A stretch of 19,517 nt of DNA from the NCBI GenBank assembly GCA_946061355.1, contig CAMGRE010000015.1:1-19517 (forward strand). The letters are read 5' to 3'. Source of the stretch: an uncultured bacterium. Its GTDB lineage: Bacteria; Bacillota; Clostridia; Lachnospirales; Lachnospiraceae. A program made the position numbers and the translations under genes. This document shows positions 1-7,233 of the stretch, piece after piece (within the stretch, counting starts at the first letter, position 1; each line of letters opens with the position of its first letter). Below the pieces are notes generated by a model. That model searched no databases. It was given only the letters and a program-made list of their open reading frames with translations, and was not told where the DNA came from.

Positions 1-18
1 AAGCACGGACGCGGGGAT

Positions 19-66
19 AAAGACAAAGGGATTTGTCTTTTGTTACCGTGTCCTTTGTTATTTTTT
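19..66 (+). terminator. Possible terminator of an upstream gene
   Basis: A perfect 9-bp inverted repeat (19-27 with 32-40, loop GGGA) is followed by TGTTACC. An alternative pairing of 23-29 with 52-58 leads straight into a T-rich run (58-66). An outer CACGG (4-8) / CCGTG (46-50) pair could enclose the first stem. Either fold could end transcription arriving from the left before the promoter of the mreB-like gene. The two stems share bases, so they are mutually exclusive. The upstream gene is outside the window, so the role is inferred. Confidence 0.5.
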
Positions 67-94
67 AAAAAATTGTGAATTTTTGGAAAACCCT

Positions 95-122
95 TTGAAA
101 ATGCGGTACTATAGGTTATAAT
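95..122 (+). promoter_or_regulatory. Sigma-A type promoter for the mbl-flgF-flgG-flgJ unit
   Basis: TTGAAA at 95-100 and TATAAT at 117-122 are separated by 16 bp. They lie about 70 bases before the start codon of the mreB-like gene. A 7-bp A/T inverted repeat (68-74 with 78-84) sits just upstream of the -35 box. I see no sigma-D (flagellar) type promoter here or before flgF, so the flagellar genes seem to be read from this housekeeping promoter. Seen by eye only. Confidence 0.6.
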
Positions 123-192
123 GTGATGTATGTTTAAATCGCAGACATTTGGCAAACATTATGATAGATAACCGTTAGAAAGGGGTTAGAGT

Positions 193-1188
193 ATGCAGTA
201 TACAGATATCGGAATTGATTTGGGAACAGCCAGTATCCTTGTTTATATCAGGGGAAAAGGTGTTGTCCTGAAGGAGCCGTCCGTGGTTGCGTTTGACCGG
301 GACACCAATAAAATCAAAGCGATTGGCGAGGACGCAAGGCTGATGCTGGGAAGGACGCCCGGGAATATCGTGGCAGTCAGACCGCTGCGTCAGGGCGTTA
401 TTTCAGATTATACAGTAACCGAGAAAATGATGAAGTATTTCATTCAGAAGGCTTTGGGAAAGAAAACTTTCCGGAAACCGCGCATTGCGGTGTGCGTTCC
501 CAGCGGTGTTACCGAGGTGGAGAAGAAAGCGGTTGAGGATGCTACCTATCAGGCAGGCGCGAGAGAGGTTTCCATTATCGAGGAGCCGATTGCAGCAGCG
601 ATCGGAGCCGGAATTGATATCTCCAAGCCGTGCGGAAATATGATCGTTGATATCGGCGGCGGTACATCGGATATTGCCGTTATTTCCCTGGGAGGTACCG
701 TGGTCAGCGCTTCCATCAAAATTGCGGGAGATGATTTCGACGAGGCGATCGTTCGTTATATGCGTAAGAAACATAATCTTCTGATCGGTGAGAGAACCGC
801 GGAGGATCTCAAGATCAAGATCGGTTCGGCTTTCAAGAGACCGGAAGTGGATTACATGGATGTGAGGGGAAGAAATCTGGTGACAGGACTTCCCAAGACG
901 ATTCAGGTTTCCTCTGAGGAAACGGAGGAGGCGCTGAAGGAGACAACCTCACAGATTATAGAAACGATACACAGCGTGCTGGAGAAGACGCCGCCTGAAC
1001 TTGCTGCGGATATTGCGGACAGAGGAATTGTGCTCACGGGCGGAGGAAGTCTGTTGCGGGGACTTGAGGATCTGATCGAGTCCAAGACAGGTATCAATAC
1101 CATGACGGCGGAGGATCCCATGACGGCTGTGGCGATCGGTACCGGCAAATACGTCGAGTTCCTTGCGGGTTATCGCGACGATAATTAA
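193..1188 (+). CDS. mbl: Rod shape-determining protein of the MreB/Mbl family
   Basis: Bacterial actin homologue of 331 residues, the usual length for MreB, Mbl and MreBH. These proteins form membrane-associated ATP-dependent filaments that guide lateral-wall synthesis. Phosphate-binding loop 1 is DLGT at residues 9-12, loop 2 is DIGGGTSD at 153-160, and the adenosine motif LTGGGS is at 281-286. The start is supported by AGAAAGGGG (177-185), 7 bases upstream. Sequence alone does not tell me which paralogue this is. The Mbl name rests on position, because in Bacillus subtilis mbl directly precedes flhO-flhP and here the protein precedes the same two genes. No mreC or mreD is present in the window. 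It is probably first in a four-gene unit with flagellar rod genes, linking wall elongation with flagellum assembly. Confidence 0.9.
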   Translation: MQYTDIGIDLGTASILVYIRGKGVVLKEPSVVAFDRDTNKIKAIGEDARLMLGRTPGNIVAVRPLRQGVISDYTVTEKMMKYFIQKALGKKTFRKPRIAVCVPSGVTEVEKKAVEDATYQAGAREVSIIEEPIAAAIGAGIDISKPCGNMIVDIGGGTSDIAVISLGGTVVSASIKIAGDDFDEAIVRYMRKKHNLLIGERTAEDLKIKIGSAFKRPEVDYMDVRGRNLVTGLPKTIQVSSEETEEALKETTSQIIETIHSVLEKTPPELAADIADRGIVLTGGGSLLRGLEDLIESKTGINTMTAEDPMTAVAIGTGKYVEFLAGYRDDN

Positions 1189-1220
1189 CGGCAGGCCTAC
1201 AAAGGGCAGGGAGGCAGGAT

Positions 1221-2003
1221 ATGTTAAAGGGTTTATATACCGCATATACGGGAATGGTGAACGAACAGCATAGAATGGACACTTTGACAAACAATCTTGC
1301 GAACAGCACCACCGTAGGATTTAAGAAGGAGGGTGCGACTTCCCAGGCATTTGACGAGGTGCTTGCCCTTAAGATTAAGGATACATCAGAGTCACCCAAT
1401 ACAGCCCGCAGACTCGGGACGATGAGCCTCGGCGTGAAGATCGGGGAGAATTATACCGATTATTCCGAGGGACCGCTCAAGGTCACGGACAATACATTTG
1501 ATCTTGCGTTGACGGGACCGGGCTTTTTTACAATCGAATTTACCAACAAAGCAGGAGAAACCTCTACAAAGTATACACGGGATGGGTCTTTTACCGTGAC
1601 GGAGGAAGGCAATCTGGTCACAAAGGATGGGGATTTTGTTCTGGATGACGGCGGTTCTCCGATAGAATTGAACCCGCGTCTGACAACTTCCATCAATACG
1701 GACGGGACGATTTACCAGAATGGCAGACAGGTGGCAAAGATCGGGATCACCGATTTTGAAGATTATAATTATCTTGAACATTACGGAGAGACGATGTTTC
1801 AGGAGGTAGACGGAGCGCAGACGAAGGATGCCGACGAGAATACACAGGTTCTTTCCGGATATCTGGAATATGCCAATGTGCAGGTGGTTAAGGAGATGGT
1901 TGAGATGATTAACGTCTCCCGCGCATATGAGACAAATCAGAAAATGGTTCAGACATATGACAGTTCACTTGAGATTGCGGTGAATCAGCTTGGTAAATTG
2001 TAG
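1221..2003 (+). CDS. flgF: Flagellar basal-body rod protein, FlgF/FlhO type
   Basis: Rod protein of the flagellar axial family, 260 residues, exported through the flagellar type III apparatus and polymerised outside the membrane. The N-terminal axial helix carries the family signature (TNNLANSTTVGFKK, roughly residues 23-36). The C-terminal region (about 210-258, with SGYLEYANVQVVKEMVEMI) is the matching coiled-coil segment. No Sec signal peptide is visible, as expected for this export route. The start is fixed by AGGGAGG (1208-1214), 6 bases before ATG. It follows the mreB-like gene after 32 bases and precedes the FlgG-like gene by 15 bases, as in the B. subtilis mbl-flhO-flhP order. FlgF and FlgG families are close relatives, so the F label follows gene order and overall sequence. 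Confidence 0.88.
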   Translation: MLKGLYTAYTGMVNEQHRMDTLTNNLANSTTVGFKKEGATSQAFDEVLALKIKDTSESPNTARRLGTMSLGVKIGENYTDYSEGPLKVTDNTFDLALTGPGFFTIEFTNKAGETSTKYTRDGSFTVTEEGNLVTKDGDFVLDDGGSPIELNPRLTTSINTDGTIYQNGRQVAKIGITDFEDYNYLEHYGETMFQEVDGAQTKDADENTQVLSGYLEYANVQVVKEMVEMINVSRAYETNQKMVQTYDSSLEIAVNQLGKL

Positions 2004-2018
2004 AGGAGGTGTTAGGCC

Positions 2019-2837
2019 ATGGTGAGATCTTTATGGTCGGCGGCAACCGGAATGATTGCGCAGCAGACAAATATCGATACGATATCCAATAACCTGGCAA
2101 ACGTCAACACAACGGGATACAAAACAGAGGTTGCCAATTTTAAGTCGCTTCTGTATCAGACACTGCAGACGCAGACGACAACGGCAAACGGGGATCCCAA
2201 GCCGGTAGGAGCGCAGGTCGGGCTCGGTGTGAGGAATTCTTCCATCAGTTCCATTTTTAAGCAGGGCTCTTTCCGGGATTCTGAGAGTGATACGGATTTT
2301 GCCATCAACGGCAAAGGGCTGTTTGCCATCACAGGGGATGACGGCCAGACTTATTATACGAGAAACGGTAATTTCTATCTTTCCACAAACGACGGCAATG
2401 GTCTGACGCTCTGTACGGCAGACGGATTTGCGGTGCAGGATACCAGAGGAAGGGATATTACCTTCAATAAGAATTATACGGCCAGCAACCTGACGGCTGG
2501 CGAGGATGGTCAGTTCTATTATCCGGACGGAAACAATAATCCGCAGCCGCTGGGAATTCAGATCGGCTTGTTCCAGTTCAACAATCCCACCGGTCTTGAG
2601 AAGATGGGATCCAGTTATTACAGGGCGACGGCGGCTAGCGGAGATGCGATCAATGAGGCCCGCAGCACGAATCTGGAGAAGAGTACGATCGTGCAGGGAT
2701 ATCTGGAGTCTTCCAATGTCCAGGTTGTGGACGAGATGGTCAACATGATCGTGGCTCAGCGTGCTTATGAGATGAACTCCAAAGCGATCACCACTTCGGA
2801 TGAGATGCTCCAGCAGGCAAATAACCTGAAACGTTAA
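2019..2837 (+). CDS. flgG: Flagellar distal rod protein, FlgG/FlhP type
   Basis: Axial family protein of 272 residues, close to the usual 260-aa FlgG. The N-terminal signature NNLANVNTTGYK (about residues 24-35) is the classic FlgG form. The C-terminal helix includes VQGYLESSNVQVVDEMV and ends in QQANNLKR. FlgG forms the distal rod, the drive shaft passing through the wall. The start is supported by GGAGG (2005-2009), which lies directly after the stop codon of the flgF-like gene, so the two are probably translationally coupled. Both rod proteins together with the rod-binding protein downstream suggest a dedicated rod-assembly unit separate from any main fla/che operon, which is not in this window. 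Confidence 0.92.
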   Translation: MVRSLWSAATGMIAQQTNIDTISNNLANVNTTGYKTEVANFKSLLYQTLQTQTTTANGDPKPVGAQVGLGVRNSSISSIFKQGSFRDSESDTDFAINGKGLFAITGDDGQTYYTRNGNFYLSTNDGNGLTLCTADGFAVQDTRGRDITFNKNYTASNLTAGEDGQFYYPDGNNNPQPLGIQIGLFQFNNPTGLEKMGSSYYRATAASGDAINEARSTNLEKSTIVQGYLESSNVQVVDEMVNMIVAQRAYEMNSKAITTSDEMLQQANNLKR

Positions 2838-2886
2838 TCGGAGATTACGAGGTGGGCACGGCTTGTAAATAAAGTGAGGACTACAT

Positions 2887-3231
2887 ATGGACTTAAGCGG
2901 ACTTAGTTCAATTTATACAGATTATATGAAAACAGCTGCCGACAATCAGAATCTTGAGAAACTGAAGGCAGACTGGCAGAAGAAGAGTAAGGGGACAGAT
3001 GACGAACAGCTGATGGATGCCTGCAAGCAGTTTGAGGCGTATTTTGTGGAGCAGATGTTCAAGGAAATGCAGAAAACAGTACCTGAGGAAGAGTACAGTT
3101 CTGCGTCCACCCAGAATATGGTGGGATATTACAGAGACAATATGCTGCAGGAAATGGCAAAGATGTCTACCGAAAACGGCGAGTTGGGACTCGCCCAGAT
3201 GTTGTACGAACAGATGAAGCTGAATATGTAA
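2887..3231 (+). CDS. flgJ: Stand-alone flagellar rod-binding protein (FlgJ N-terminal domain)
   Basis: A 114-residue protein matching the FlgJ N-terminal rod-binding domain (PF10135 type). The motif KQFEAYFVEQMFKEMQKTV lies at about residues 47-65, and a helical tail contains GELGLAQMLYEQM near the C-terminus. In gammaproteobacterial FlgJ this domain caps the growing rod and is fused to a muramidase that opens peptidoglycan. Here no hydrolase domain follows; the protein stops after the rod-binding part, as in many Firmicutes and alphaproteobacteria. The wall-opening enzyme must therefore be encoded elsewhere. It is the last gene of the unit, 49 bases after flgG, with a GTGAGG ribosome binding site, and is followed 17 bases later by a terminator stem. 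Confidence is high for the domain and lower for calling it a true FlgJ orthologue. Confidence 0.82.
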   Translation: MDLSGLSSIYTDYMKTAADNQNLEKLKADWQKKSKGTDDEQLMDACKQFEAYFVEQMFKEMQKTVPEEEYSSASTQNMVGYYRDNMLQEMAKMSTENGELGLAQMLYEQMKLNM

Positions 3232-3248
3232 TAGGGGAAAAGCATTTG

Positions 3249-3276
3249 GGGCTGCTTGGTATAGCAGCCCTTTTTT
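3249..3276 (+). terminator. Intrinsic terminator after the flagellar rod unit
   Basis: An 8-bp perfect stem (GGGCTGCT 3249-3256 with AGCAGCCC 3263-3270), a 6-base loop, and six T residues at 3271-3276. This is a strong rho-independent terminator closing the mbl-flgF-flgG-flgJ unit. Confidence 0.92.
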
Positions 3277-3360
3277 GCGCAGAGGCGCAGAGAGGAAGAT
3301 GCTGCTAACGCAGCCTGCGCCTCGCGCGGCGGGCAGAAGGCAAAAAATGCCTCCTGCCCG
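3277..3360 (+). other. G+C-rich structured leader upstream of recD2
   Basis: The 110 bases between the terminator and recD2 start with a tandem 8-mer, GCGCAGAG twice (3277-3292). Two foldable elements follow. In the first, GAGGCGCAG (3282-3290) pairs with CTGCGCCTC (3315-3323) around an inner hairpin GCTGC-TAAC-GCAGC (3301-3314). In the second, 3330-3336 pairs with 3354-3360 and, inside, 3338-3342 pairs with 3348-3352. No promoter is visible here. It may be an RNA leader, a second terminator-like element or a small palindromic repeat. I do not recognise the family. Confidence 0.5.
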
Positions 3361-3386
3361 ATTGCAACCCGCAGAGAGGAAAACGT

Positions 3387-5630
3387 ATGGAGAAAGTGAA
3401 GGGGTATGTGGAACATATCATATACCAGAACAGAACAAACGGATATACGGTCATGAATCTGGTGAGCGATGAGGAGGAGATCACCTGTGTCGGAATGTTT
3501 CATTCTCTGGAGGCAGGGGAGAATGTTGAGCTGACGGGTGAATACACGGAGCATGCTTTGTACGGCAGACAGTTTAAGGCGGACTCTGTTCGGGTTCTGC
3601 CGCCGGAAGATGTAGTCAGTATCCGGAGATATCTGGGATCCGGAGCGATCAAAGGGATCGGGGAAGCGCTTGCGGAACGGATTGTCAAAAAGTTCGGTGA
3701 GGACACTTTCCGGATCATGGAGGAGGAACCTGAGCGTCTGGTGGAAGTCAAGGGGATCAGTGAACGGATCGCGCGTCAGATCGCAGAACAGGTGGAAGAG
3801 AAAAAGGAACTCAGAGAAGCCATGATCTTTCTGCAGAGATATGGTATCTCCAACACATTGGCGGTAAAGATCTATGACACTTATGGAGCCGGGATGTATG
3901 GAATCCTGGAGGAGAACCCGTATCGGCTGGCAGAGGATATCACGGGAGTCGGATTTAAGATTGCGGATGAGATTGCAGCAAAGGTTGGCATCCATACCGA
4001 TTCGGATTACCGGATCCGCAGCGGTGTTCTGTATGTCCTGCTGCAGGGCGCACAGGAGGGAAATGTATATCTGCCCATGGAACTGCTTCTGCAGAGAGCA
4101 GCGGAATTGCTGGGACTTACGGCAGAGCAGATCGAACCGCAGGTCATGAATCTCATGATGGATAAAAAGCTGGTGATCAAAGAAAAGGACGGGCAGAAAG
4201 CAATCTATGCCATGTCGTATTACTATGCGGAACTGAACTGTGCCAGGATGCTCCATGATCTGAATGTTTCTATGGGAGAAAGCGGTGGATTGCTGCCCGC
4301 GGAGGAACAGAAACTGACGGAACGGATCAGGAAACTGGAGAAACGGCAGCAGATAGAACTTGATGACCTGCAGAGGAAAGCGGTGCTGGAGAGCATCAAA
4401 AACGGCCTGCTGATCCTGTCGGGCGGTCCGGGAACGGGCAAGACGACAACGATTAATACGATGATACAGTATTTTGAGGAGGAAGGACAGGATATCCTGC
4501 TCGCAGCGCCTACCGGACGCGCGGCAAAGCGCATGACAGAGGCTACGGGGTATGAGGCAAAGACGATTCACCGGCTGTTGGAACTGGGCGGACCGGGTGA
4601 GACGGATCACATCAATGCCAAAGTATCGTTTGAGAGGAATGAGGAGAATCCGCTTGAGACGGATGTGCTGATCATTGATGAGATGTCCATGGTGGACATT
4701 CATCTGTTCCAGTCACTTTTGAAGGCGGTGACTGTAGGAACAAGACTTATCATGGTGGGAGATGTGGATCAGCTGCCGTCCGTCGGGCCGGGGCAGGTGC
4801 TCCGTGATCTGATCGAAAGCGGCTGCTTTCCGGTGATTATGCTGCAAAAGATATTCCGCCAGGCCGGAGAGAGTGATATCGTGGTCAACGCGCATCGGAT
4901 CCGCCGGGGAGAAGAAATCCGGATGGATAATAAGAGCAGAGACTTTTTCTTCCTGCAGAGAAATGACGTGAATGTCATATATAAGCATATGGTGCAGCTG
5001 ATCACGGAGAAACTGCCCCGGTATGTGAATGCCACGCCGTTTGATATACAGGTACTGACCCCTATGAGGAAGGGGGCTCTGGGAGTGGAAACATTAAATC
5101 AGATCCTCCAGGAGTATGTCAATCCTCCGGCACCCGGAAAGGCGGAACATGACTGCGGGGGAACGCTGTTTCGTCAGGGTGATAAGGTTATGCAGACCAA
5201 AAATAATTACCAGCTCGAATGGGAAGTGGTCAGTAAATACGGCATTCCCATCGATAAGGGTCTTGGCGTTTTTAATGGGGATATGGGGACGATCCGGCAG
5301 ATTGATGAGTATGGCCAGTCAGTGACAGTGGAGTACGATGAGGGAAAGAGAGTGACGTATCCGTTTTCTGCAATGGATGAGGTGGAGCTTGCCTATGCCG
5401 TCACGATACACAAATCACAGGGAAGCGAATATCCCGCTGTGATCATGCCGCTCCTGGGAGGTCCCAGAATGCTGATGAACAGAAATCTGCTATATACAGG
5501 AGTGACGCGGGCACGGGACTGCGTGACGATCCTCGGCAGTGCGGATACCGTCAGGGATATGATCCGCAACGAGCATGAACAGAAGCGTTTTAGTGGACTG
5601 GCGGACCGGATCAGGGAGATTGCAATGTGA
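3387..5630 (+). CDS. recD2: ATP-dependent RecD2-family DNA helicase
   Basis: A 747-residue superfamily 1B helicase of the RecD2 (RecD-like, RecBC-independent) type, usual length 740-830. These 5'-to-3' helicases act in DNA repair and replication-fork maintenance. The N-terminal part is an OB-like domain, followed by helix-hairpin-helix segments at about residues 80-130 (GAIKGIGEALAERI and EVKGISERIARQI). Walker A GGPGTGKT is at 346-353, Walker B is IIDE at 429-432, and a UvrD-type C-terminal domain contains the TIHKSQGSE motif and the arginine-bearing motif YTGVTRA. The start is supported by AGAGAGGA (3373-3380), 6 bases before ATG. It heads an eight-gene co-directional run, with comFC 16 bases downstream. 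No clear promoter is visible directly upstream, and the leader is highly structured. Confidence 0.95.
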   Translation: MEKVKGYVEHIIYQNRTNGYTVMNLVSDEEEITCVGMFHSLEAGENVELTGEYTEHALYGRQFKADSVRVLPPEDVVSIRRYLGSGAIKGIGEALAERIVKKFGEDTFRIMEEEPERLVEVKGISERIARQIAEQVEEKKELREAMIFLQRYGISNTLAVKIYDTYGAGMYGILEENPYRLAEDITGVGFKIADEIAAKVGIHTDSDYRIRSGVLYVLLQGAQEGNVYLPMELLLQRAAELLGLTAEQIEPQVMNLMMDKKLVIKEKDGQKAIYAMSYYYAELNCARMLHDLNVSMGESGGLLPAEEQKLTERIRKLEKRQQIELDDLQRKAVLESIKNGLLILSGGPGTGKTTTINTMIQYFEEEGQDILLAAPTGRAAKRMTEATGYEAKTIHRLLELGGPGETDHINAKVSFERNEENPLETDVLIIDEMSMVDIHLFQSLLKAVTVGTRLIMVGDVDQLPSVGPGQVLRDLIESGCFPVIMLQKIFRQAGESDIVVNAHRIRRGEEIRMDNKSRDFFFLQRNDVNVIYKHMVQLITEKLPRYVNATPFDIQVLTPMRKGALGVETLNQILQEYVNPPAPGKAEHDCGGTLFRQGDKVMQTKNNYQLEWEVVSKYGIPIDKGLGVFNGDMGTIRQIDEYGQSVTVEYDEGKRVTYPFSAMDEVELAYAVTIHKSQGSEYPAVIMPLLGGPRMLMNRNLLYTGVTRARDCVTILGSADTVRDMIRNEHEQKRFSGLADRIREIAM

Positions 5631-5646
5631 GACAATGGGATGAGAA

Positions 5647-6342
5647 ATGTTATTGATGGAGTTACTTTATCCGAGGAGATGTGTGCTCTGTGACAAGGCG
5701 CTTCCCGTAGGAGAGGAGGGAGTCTGTGCGGATTGTGCCGGAAAGCTTCGTGTGATCAGGGAACCCTGGTGCTTAAAATGCGGCAAACCTTTGCAGGATG
5801 AACGCGAGGAATATTGTGCGGACTGCCGGCAGAGAACGCATGCATTCCTGCAGGGAAGGGCACTGTATGAATACAGGTCGGTAAGCCATTCCATGCTCCG
5901 GTTCAAAGCCGGAGGAAGATACGAGTATGGACGGTTTTACGGCCGCAGACTTGCACAGGAGCTGGGAGATACAATCCGCAGCTGGAAGCCGGAATGTATT
6001 GTGGCGGTGCCGGTCCATAAGAGCAGATTGCGCAGGCGCGGGTATAACCAGGCGGAGGTGATCGCACTCTCTCTCGGAAGAGAATTGGGGATTCCGGTCG
6101 ATACGCATCTGATAAAGCGCTCGAAGAAGACGGTTCCACTGAAAAACCTCACATTGGCAGAGAGACAAAATAATTTGAAAAAGGCTTTTAAATTGTGCCG
6201 AAATGATGTAAAATTAAAAACGATTATAATCGTTGATGACATTTATACGACGGGGAGTACAATGGATGCTGTGGCGCAGGTCTTAAAGAACGCAGGGATC
6301 GAGAGAATCTACTGTGTGTGTGCCGCAATTGGGAAGGCATAG
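5647..6342 (+). CDS. comFC: ComF-family phosphoribosyltransferase-like protein
   Basis: ComFC/GntX family protein of 231 residues, usual length. Two N-terminal zinc ribbons are visible: C12, C15, C27, C30, and C42, C45, C57, C60. A type I phosphoribosyltransferase fold follows, with PRPP loop VDDIYTTGST at residues 196-205. In naturally transformable Firmicutes ComFC acts with the ComFA helicase in DNA uptake; its chemical reaction is not established. comFA is absent here and recD2 takes the upstream place, so a competence role cannot be assumed. Two ATGs are in frame (5647 and 5656). The ribosome binding site is weak (GGGATGAG), and translation may be coupled to recD2, whose stop is 16 bases upstream. 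The yvyF homologue follows, as in B. subtilis. Confidence 0.88.
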   Translation: MLLMELLYPRRCVLCDKALPVGEEGVCADCAGKLRVIREPWCLKCGKPLQDEREEYCADCRQRTHAFLQGRALYEYRSVSHSMLRFKAGGRYEYGRFYGRRLAQELGDTIRSWKPECIVAVPVHKSRLRRRGYNQAEVIALSLGRELGIPVDTHLIKRSKKTVPLKNLTLAERQNNLKKAFKLCRNDVKLKTIIIVDDIYTTGSTMDAVAQVLKNAGIERIYCVCAAIGKA

Positions 6343-6361
6343 AACTTAGGAGGTATGTGCA

Positions 6362-6769
6362 GTGGAAGTACGTAATTGCAGAAAATGCGGAAGAATATTC
6401 AATTATGTGGCAGGTATGCCTATCTGCCCGATGTGCAGGGAAAAGACCGAGGCAAAATTTCAGGAAGTAAAAGAATACATTCGCGTAAATGAGGGAGCCG
6501 GAATTCCTCAGATCGCAGAGGAATGTGACGTGGAGGTTTCTCAGATCCATCAGTGGATCCGTGAGGAGCGCCTGGTGTTTTCGGATAATTCTCCCGTCGG
6601 GATTAACTGTGAGAATTGCGGAGCCATGATCAAGACAGGCAGATTCTGCGAGAAGTGCAAGGCGCAGATGATCAATGGATTGAATAATTCGATCAGACAG
6701 AAGCCTGTGGAAAAGCCTGCGAAGAAGGATCCGAGAGATAATCCGAAGATGCGCTTCTTGGAGCGATAG
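6362..6769 (+). CDS. yvyF: YvyF/TIGR03826-type flagella-associated zinc-ribbon protein
   Basis: A small protein of 135 residues starting with GTG, set by a perfect AGGAGG (6348-6353) 8 bases upstream. Two four-cysteine zinc ribbons flank a helix-turn-helix-like stretch: C6, C9, C22, C25 at the N-terminus, then about residues 47-70 (IPQIAEECDVEVSQIHQWI), then C83, C86, C96, C99. The tail is basic. This layout fits the YvyF family, a putative regulator encoded between comF and flgM-flgN-flgK in B. subtilis. The comFC-yvyF junction is kept here, but flgM and the hook-filament genes do not follow; two membrane-protein genes do. Function is inferred from family and location only. Confidence 0.8.
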   Translation: MEVRNCRKCGRIFNYVAGMPICPMCREKTEAKFQEVKEYIRVNEGAGIPQIAEECDVEVSQIHQWIREERLVFSDNSPVGINCENCGAMIKTGRFCEKCKAQMINGLNNSIRQKPVEKPAKKDPRDNPKMRFLER

Positions 6770-6813
6770 GCGGTCATTTTGCAGGCGGCTTTAGAGATTG
6801 GCAGGAGACGATT

Positions 6814-7209
6814 ATGCTGAATGAAGAGAAGATCAAGCTGATGACAAGAATGGCAGCTTACGAGGAGAATGAAGGAAAGCGCAGCATGCAGATCGGAAAT
6901 TATTTCCGGAGCGATTATATCGGCCTTCAGGTCATGAAGTCTGTGATCAGCGCAACGGTTGCGTTTGCGATCGTGATCGCGATGTATATTTTTTATGATT
7001 TTGAGTCTGTTATGAAAGAGATTTATCAGGTGGATCTGCTGGCGACAGGGAAACAGATCCTGATTGCATATGTTGTGTTTGTGGGAATCTATGCGGTGAT
7101 CACTTATGTGATCTATGCATACCGCTATAGCAAAGCGAGGAAAAGCCTGAGGAAATACTATACTCATCTGACAGAATTGTCTCAATTCTATGATGAAATC
7201 AGAAGATAG
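6814..7209 (+). CDS. Unrecognised small membrane protein, two predicted TM segments
   Basis: I do not recognise this 131-residue protein. A charged, methionine-rich N-terminus (about residues 1-38) leads into a hydrophobic segment at about 39-62. A short polar loop follows, then a second hydrophobic segment at about 78-102 (ILIAYVVFVGIYAVITYVIYAY) and a basic, tyrosine-rich C-terminal tail ending in FYDEIRR. Both tails are probably cytoplasmic, since the positive charges (KARKSLRK) directly follow the second segment. The start is supported by AGGAG (6803-6807), 6 bases before ATG. It sits 44 bases after yvyF and 24 bases before another membrane-protein gene, in the same run as the c-di-AMP cyclase. 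A partnership with the next protein is an inference from spacing. Confidence 0.8.
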   Translation: MLNEEKIKLMTRMAAYEENEGKRSMQIGNYFRSDYIGLQVMKSVISATVAFAIVIAMYIFYDFESVMKEIYQVDLLATGKQILIAYVVFVGIYAVITYVIYAYRYSKARKSLRKYYTHLTELSQFYDEIRR

Positions 7210-7220
7210 AAGCAATTTCT

Positions 7221-7226
7221 GAAAGG
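7221..7226 (+). promoter_or_regulatory. Ribosome binding site that favours the 7234 start
   Basis: GAAAGG lies 7 bases before ATG 7234 but only 1 base before the in-frame ATG 7228. The second ATG is therefore the better start for the polytopic membrane protein. Confidence 0.6.
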
Positions 7227-7233
7227 AATGGTT

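Noticed and set aside
1189..1220. Sigma-D type flagellar promoter before flgF
   Set aside because: The 32-base gap shows no TAAA-N15-GCCGATAT-like pattern, only a ribosome binding site.
3299..3472. A small + strand reading frame starting at ATG 3299 that could be a leader peptide for recD2
   Set aside because: It runs through both predicted leader hairpins and into recD2 in another frame, the ribosome binding site would be too close to ATG, and the composition looks non-coding.
3129..4703. A long open frame of 524 codons on the - strand, antisense to flgJ and recD2
   Set aside because: It lies opposite recD2, whose helicase motifs are intact. Its translation is rich in His, Leu, Arg and Cys with no family resemblance, and it runs across the flgJ terminator and the structured leader. 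It is a by-product of codon bias.
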